Source: Gordius sp. MW1
Lineage: Eukaryota; Nematomorpha; Gordioida; Gordea; Gordiidae
Assembly (NCBI GenBank): GCA_964036665.1
Contig: OZ038528.1
Span: 1,798,001 to 1,862,000 of the forward strand
Direction: 5' to 3'
Length of the DNA stretch: 64,000 nt
The notes under the pieces: generated by a model
The model's database searches: none
Told to the model about the DNA's origin: nothing
The model's input: the letters and a program-made list of their open reading frames with translations, nothing else
Translations under genes and position numbers: made by a program
Shown here: piece after piece, positions 63,301 to 64,000 of the stretch
How positions within the stretch are numbered: the stretch's first letter is position 1
How the letters are laid out: the number at the start of each line of letters is the position of its first letter

Positions 63301-63632
63301 ATTTTGCAATAACTTTTTTTATTTATATCTTTCATCATTACAAAATATGTATTTTTCAAAAATAAAAAATGATCAGTATATGTAAAAAAAGATTTTAAAA
63401 AACTAAAAAATTCAATACATATTTTACCCAAAAAAAAATGCGTTTTCGACGCGATTAGTTGGGCCATTTGGTACATCAGAGGCTGAACGTATTTTGAGGT
63501 TAAAGGATTTTTCTGTATATGCCACACGAAACAAGATGCTAAATCATCGAAGAAACGCGCTAATTGCTGCGATTCAGGCCGCGCAAATATGCATGCGATA
63601 AGATGCGCTTTCAACTTGAATTCTTCCAAATC
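33335..63632 (-). CDS. GCN1: GCN1, ribosome-bound activator of the eIF2-alpha kinase GCN2 (N-terminus outside the window)
   Basis: 29 exons, minus strand: 63632-63428, 63067-62925, 62419-62152, 61524-61409, 60931-60702, 59719-59530, 57942-57688, 57013-56816, 55825-55573, 54610-54374, 53498-53244, 52469-52321, 51227-51020, 50489-50293, 49369-49180, 49034-48967, 48124-47909, 47062-46877, 45728-45567, 45169-45074, 43878-43573, 42722-42387, 41391-40909, 39660-39398, 37948-37698, 37061-36898, 36108-36004, 34270-33989, 33508-33335. Together they give 2,061 codons in one frame with every phase matched. GCN1 is a giant HEAT-repeat protein that senses stalled or collided ribosomes and activates GCN2 in the integrated stress response. 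Diagnostic segments include RKGAAYGIAGLSKGFG, SSCLPTIVPKLVDTLSNS, VDRSGAAQG, GVTGKMTT, ASLHIWKIVVHNTARMLKQV, SEPSVREAAVLALDKYH and FVPQLQATFFKALKD. It ends ETVLN-stop. About the first fifth to quarter of the protein is missing. Most introns are phase 0 and many hold MITEs. Confidence 0.95.
34768..35203. mobile_element. CATAGACTA-family hAT MITE (GCN1 intron)
   Basis: 436 bp, ends TATAGACTAGAG and ATATAGTCTATG, with a perfect 8-bp duplication TATGCACC (34760-34767 and 35204-35211). Opposite orientation to the copy at 23863. Confidence 0.85.
35690..35825. mobile_element. Degenerate CATGGGCGTAGCC-family MITE (GCN1 intron)
   Basis: GGAGGCAAAACGGGGCGGAT then CCCCCCTCTAAAT at the left and the typical CTTCCCTAAATCATAATTG near the right. 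The termini are eroded. Confidence 0.4.
36391..36518. mobile_element. CATGGGCGTAGCC-family MITE (GCN1 intron)
   Basis: Ends CTTGGCTACGCCCAT; the left end is degraded. G-run/C-run inner arms. Confidence 0.55.
36638..36838. mobile_element. TAGTGTTGT-family hAT MITE (GCN1 intron)
   Basis: 201 bp with perfect 8-bp duplication CTTAAAAA (36630-36637 and 36839-36846). Ends TAGTGTTGTAAAACGGCTGG and CAGCCGTTTTTACGACACTA. It starts 59 bases after the donor of GCN1 exon 26 in transcript order. Confidence 0.85.
37977..38119. mobile_element. CATGGGCGTAGCC-family MITE (GCN1 intron)
   Basis: Right end GCTGGCTACGCCTATG; the left end is truncated, starting in a C run. It stops about 27 bases from the acceptor of GCN1 exon 25. 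Confidence 0.6.
39696..40013. mobile_element. TAGTGTTGT MITE pieces broken by a CATGGGCGTAGCC MITE
   Basis: TAGTGTCGTAAAAAACGGCT opens a first TAGTGTTGT copy that is cut at 39769 by a CATGG...CCCATG element (39770-39926). A second, short copy follows (TAGTGTTGTAAAAACGGCTA to CAGCTGTTTTCAATACT). Confidence 0.6.
40018..40183. mobile_element. CATGGGCGTAGCC-family MITE (GCN1 intron)
   Basis: AGGAGCGTAGCCAGG to CTGACTACGCCTATG with G-run/C-run arms; about 170 bp after the one at 39770. Confidence 0.65.
41438..41992. mobile_element. TAGTGTTGT-family hAT MITE with a nested element (GCN1 intron)
   Basis: Outer ends TAGTGTTGTAATAACGACTG and AACCGTTTTTTATAACACTA, with 8-bp flanks ATATGTAG / ATATATAG (7 of 8 identical). 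Interrupted at 41489-41838 by an AGGGCTTGTC element. Confidence 0.75.
41489..41838. mobile_element. AGGGCTTGTC-family MITE nested in a MITE
   Basis: 350 bp with inverted ends AGGGCTTGTCTTAATATCGG and CCGATATTAAGACAAGCCCT. A second copy lies at 58087-58440. Confidence 0.75.
42012..42275. repeat. Dispersed repeat, inverted relative to 31765-32050
   Basis: Shares ACTTATGCTTCTGTAAAAGA, AATTTTCACGGCAATTATT-like and GACAGGACAGGAC/GTCCGTCCTGTCC segments with the reverse complement of the copy near 31.8 kb. Class unknown. Confidence 0.5.
44734..44816. mobile_element. Partial CATGGGCGTAGCC-family MITE (GCN1 intron)
   Basis: ATGGGCATAGCC start and GGGGGGGCAATAATGATTTA, truncated on the right. A separate G-run/C-run palindrome at 44408-44513 is of the same type. 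Confidence 0.5.
46018..46142. mobile_element. CATGGGCGTAGCC-family MITE (GCN1 intron)
   Basis: Ends in GCTGGCTATGCCCA with CCCCTCCCTAAATCATTATT inside; the left end is eroded. Confidence 0.55.
46656..46690 (-). other. tRNA 3'-half-like sequence (GCN1 intron)
   Basis: On the minus strand GCGGGTTCAATTCCCGC forms a perfect T-arm (5-bp stem, 7-nt loop) followed by TCTCGGA, an acceptor-like end. No matching 5' half was found within about 100 nt, so it is a tRNA fragment or SINE piece. Confidence 0.5.
49597..49770 (+). pseudogene. Non-LTR retrotransposon ORF2 C-terminal fragment
   Basis: Reads INENRLRWYGYILRRETNDV, then after a one-base frameshift VLDMEVPGKRGRGRPRVTWG. This is the tail of LINE reverse-transcriptase polyproteins. 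It lies in a GCN1 intron, opposite to the gene. Confidence 0.7.
49899..50078. mobile_element. TAGTGTTGT-family hAT MITE (GCN1 intron)
   Basis: 180 bp with perfect 8-bp duplication TCTCATAA (49891-49898 and 50079-50086). Almost fully palindromic. Confidence 0.85.
51286..51469. mobile_element. CATGGGCGTAGCC-family MITE (GCN1 intron)
   Basis: CATGGGCGTACCAAAG to GCTGGCTACGCCCATG, with long G and C runs. Complete. Confidence 0.7.
51589..51716. repeat. Direct duplication of 64 bp (GCN1 intron)
   Basis: Two adjacent copies (51589-51652, 51653-51716), each with CATGCTTAGCCGGACAAGTT and AAAAATTCTAAGTG, nearly identical. Confidence 0.85.
52585..52789. mobile_element. TAGTGTTGT-family hAT MITE (GCN1 intron)
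   Basis: 205 bp, ends CAGTGTTGTAATAAG and TTTTTACAACACTT, 8-bp flanks GTTGGTTA / GTTAGTTA (7 of 8). Confidence 0.75.
53530..53642. mobile_element. Partial CATGGGCGTAGCC-family MITE (GCN1 intron)
   Basis: GCATGGGCCTTAGTCAGGAG start and CCCCCCTCTAATGTTGG end; it begins about 30 bases upstream (in transcript order) of exon 11. Confidence 0.5.
56047..56242. mobile_element. TAGTGTTGT-family hAT MITE (GCN1 intron)
   Basis: 196 bp, ends TAGTGTTGTAAAAACGG and TTTTTACAACACTA. The 8-bp flanks no longer match. Confidence 0.7.
57191..57355. mobile_element. Truncated TAGTGTTGT-family MITE (GCN1 intron)
   Basis: Left end TAGTGTTGTAAAAAGGGCTA and the inner TTTAGTCGACTAAAAC are present; the right end is lost, replaced by an AAAGTGAGCTCATAAATTG repeat piece. 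Confidence 0.6.
58087..58440. mobile_element. AGGGCTTGTC-family MITE (GCN1 intron)
   Basis: 354 bp, second copy of the element at 41489-41838, ends AGGGCTTGTCTTAATATCGG and GTTATTACGACAAGTCTT. Confidence 0.7.
58441..59529. other. Rest of the GCN1 exon 6-7 intron
   Basis: 58540-58850 is less AT-rich and looks like a single-copy or foreign segment (GGGGCGAGCGC, CCGCCACATGTGCCGC, CCCCTCGGGGGCCC) without recognisable coding content. The remainder is plain AT-rich intron. Confidence 0.35.
61540..61717. mobile_element. TAGTGTTGT-family MITE next to a GCN1 splice acceptor
   Basis: 178 bp, ends CAGTGTTGTAAAAACGCC and TTTTTTACAACACTA. On the minus strand it ends 16 bases before GCN1 exon 4 (61524), so it occupies the normal branch-point region. 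Confidence 0.7.
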
Positions 63633-64000
63633 CTGGATTAATGTTTCAAAATCATGAAATACATACTTTTCATTTCAAATCAATAATATTCAAGATGATT
63701 TTTCCTATTTAAACAAAAATAGTATTTTAAAATCATAAAATATTTTCATTTCAAATCATAATATTCAGGAAAAAATAAATAACTTTTCCCACAAAACAAT
63801 CGTTAAAATAAGAACAAGTAAAAATTTAAAGCAACAATCTTGTTGTAGGTATACTAAGCAAATATTAACTAGATTTCTTAAAATGTAAGAGAAAAACTTT
63901 ATTTGATTTAAAAACTTATATAGGAAAACAACAACAATTCACACGCAAAACGGTCTACAAAAATTATGAGTCCTGAAAATTGCGATAAAAACAATTAAAA
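63633..64000. other. GCN1 intron running off the window
   Basis: Upstream of the first GCN1 exon visible here (acceptor TTAATCCAG). No earlier exon is recognisable; the 5' part of the gene lies beyond 64000. Confidence 0.5.

Overview
The window is nuclear DNA from an AT-rich animal genome, most likely an arthropod and probably an insect. This is inferred from spliced genes with GT-AG introns, insect-like versions of conserved eukaryotic genes, and a dense load of DNA transposons (hAT, Mutator-like, piggyBac and Helitron elements and their non-autonomous derivatives) in introns and between genes. I cannot name the species.

Layout. (1) 0.8-2.5 kb, plus strand: a three-exon gene for mitochondrial ribosomal protein mL53, whose first intron contains the complete, intronless gene for the first enzyme of N-glycosylation (DPAGT1/ALG7) on the same strand. 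(2) 2.9-9.8 kb: a nested transposon complex. A hAT element of about 5.5 kb holds a small Mutator-like element and a 2.9-kb foldback element built of inverted tandem arrays. A second hAT remnant with a piggyBac MITE inside it follows. (3) 11.4-11.9 kb: a BEL/Pao retrotransposon relic. (4) 12.6-18.5 kb, minus strand: a five-exon WDR25 gene (WD40, CDC40/PRP17-like), with a 1.7-kb minisatellite in its last intron and a MITE inserted just upstream of its start codon. (5) 22.3-31.1 kb, plus strand: a six-exon adenylate-kinase-like gene with an N-myristoylation motif and a degenerate active site. Its last intron carries two head-to-tail Helitrons inserted in a MITE. (6) 32.2-32.8 kb, plus strand: the last two exons of a gene I do not recognise. 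(7) 33.3-63.6 kb, minus strand: 29 exons of GCN1, the ribosome-bound activator of the eIF2-alpha kinase GCN2. Its amino terminus lies beyond the window. Its introns carry many MITEs.

Exon boundaries were read by eye from splice sites. Every spliced model keeps one reading frame with matching phases: mL53 133 aa, WDR25 380 aa, the adenylate-kinase-like protein 447 aa, and GCN1 2,061 aa in the window. The genes are functionally unrelated. The most interesting biology is the nested mL53/DPAGT1 locus, where splicing of intron 1 versus intronic polyadenylation would choose between a mitochondrial ribosomal protein and an ER glycosylation enzyme. The nested transposons are also notable because their target-site duplications can be read directly.
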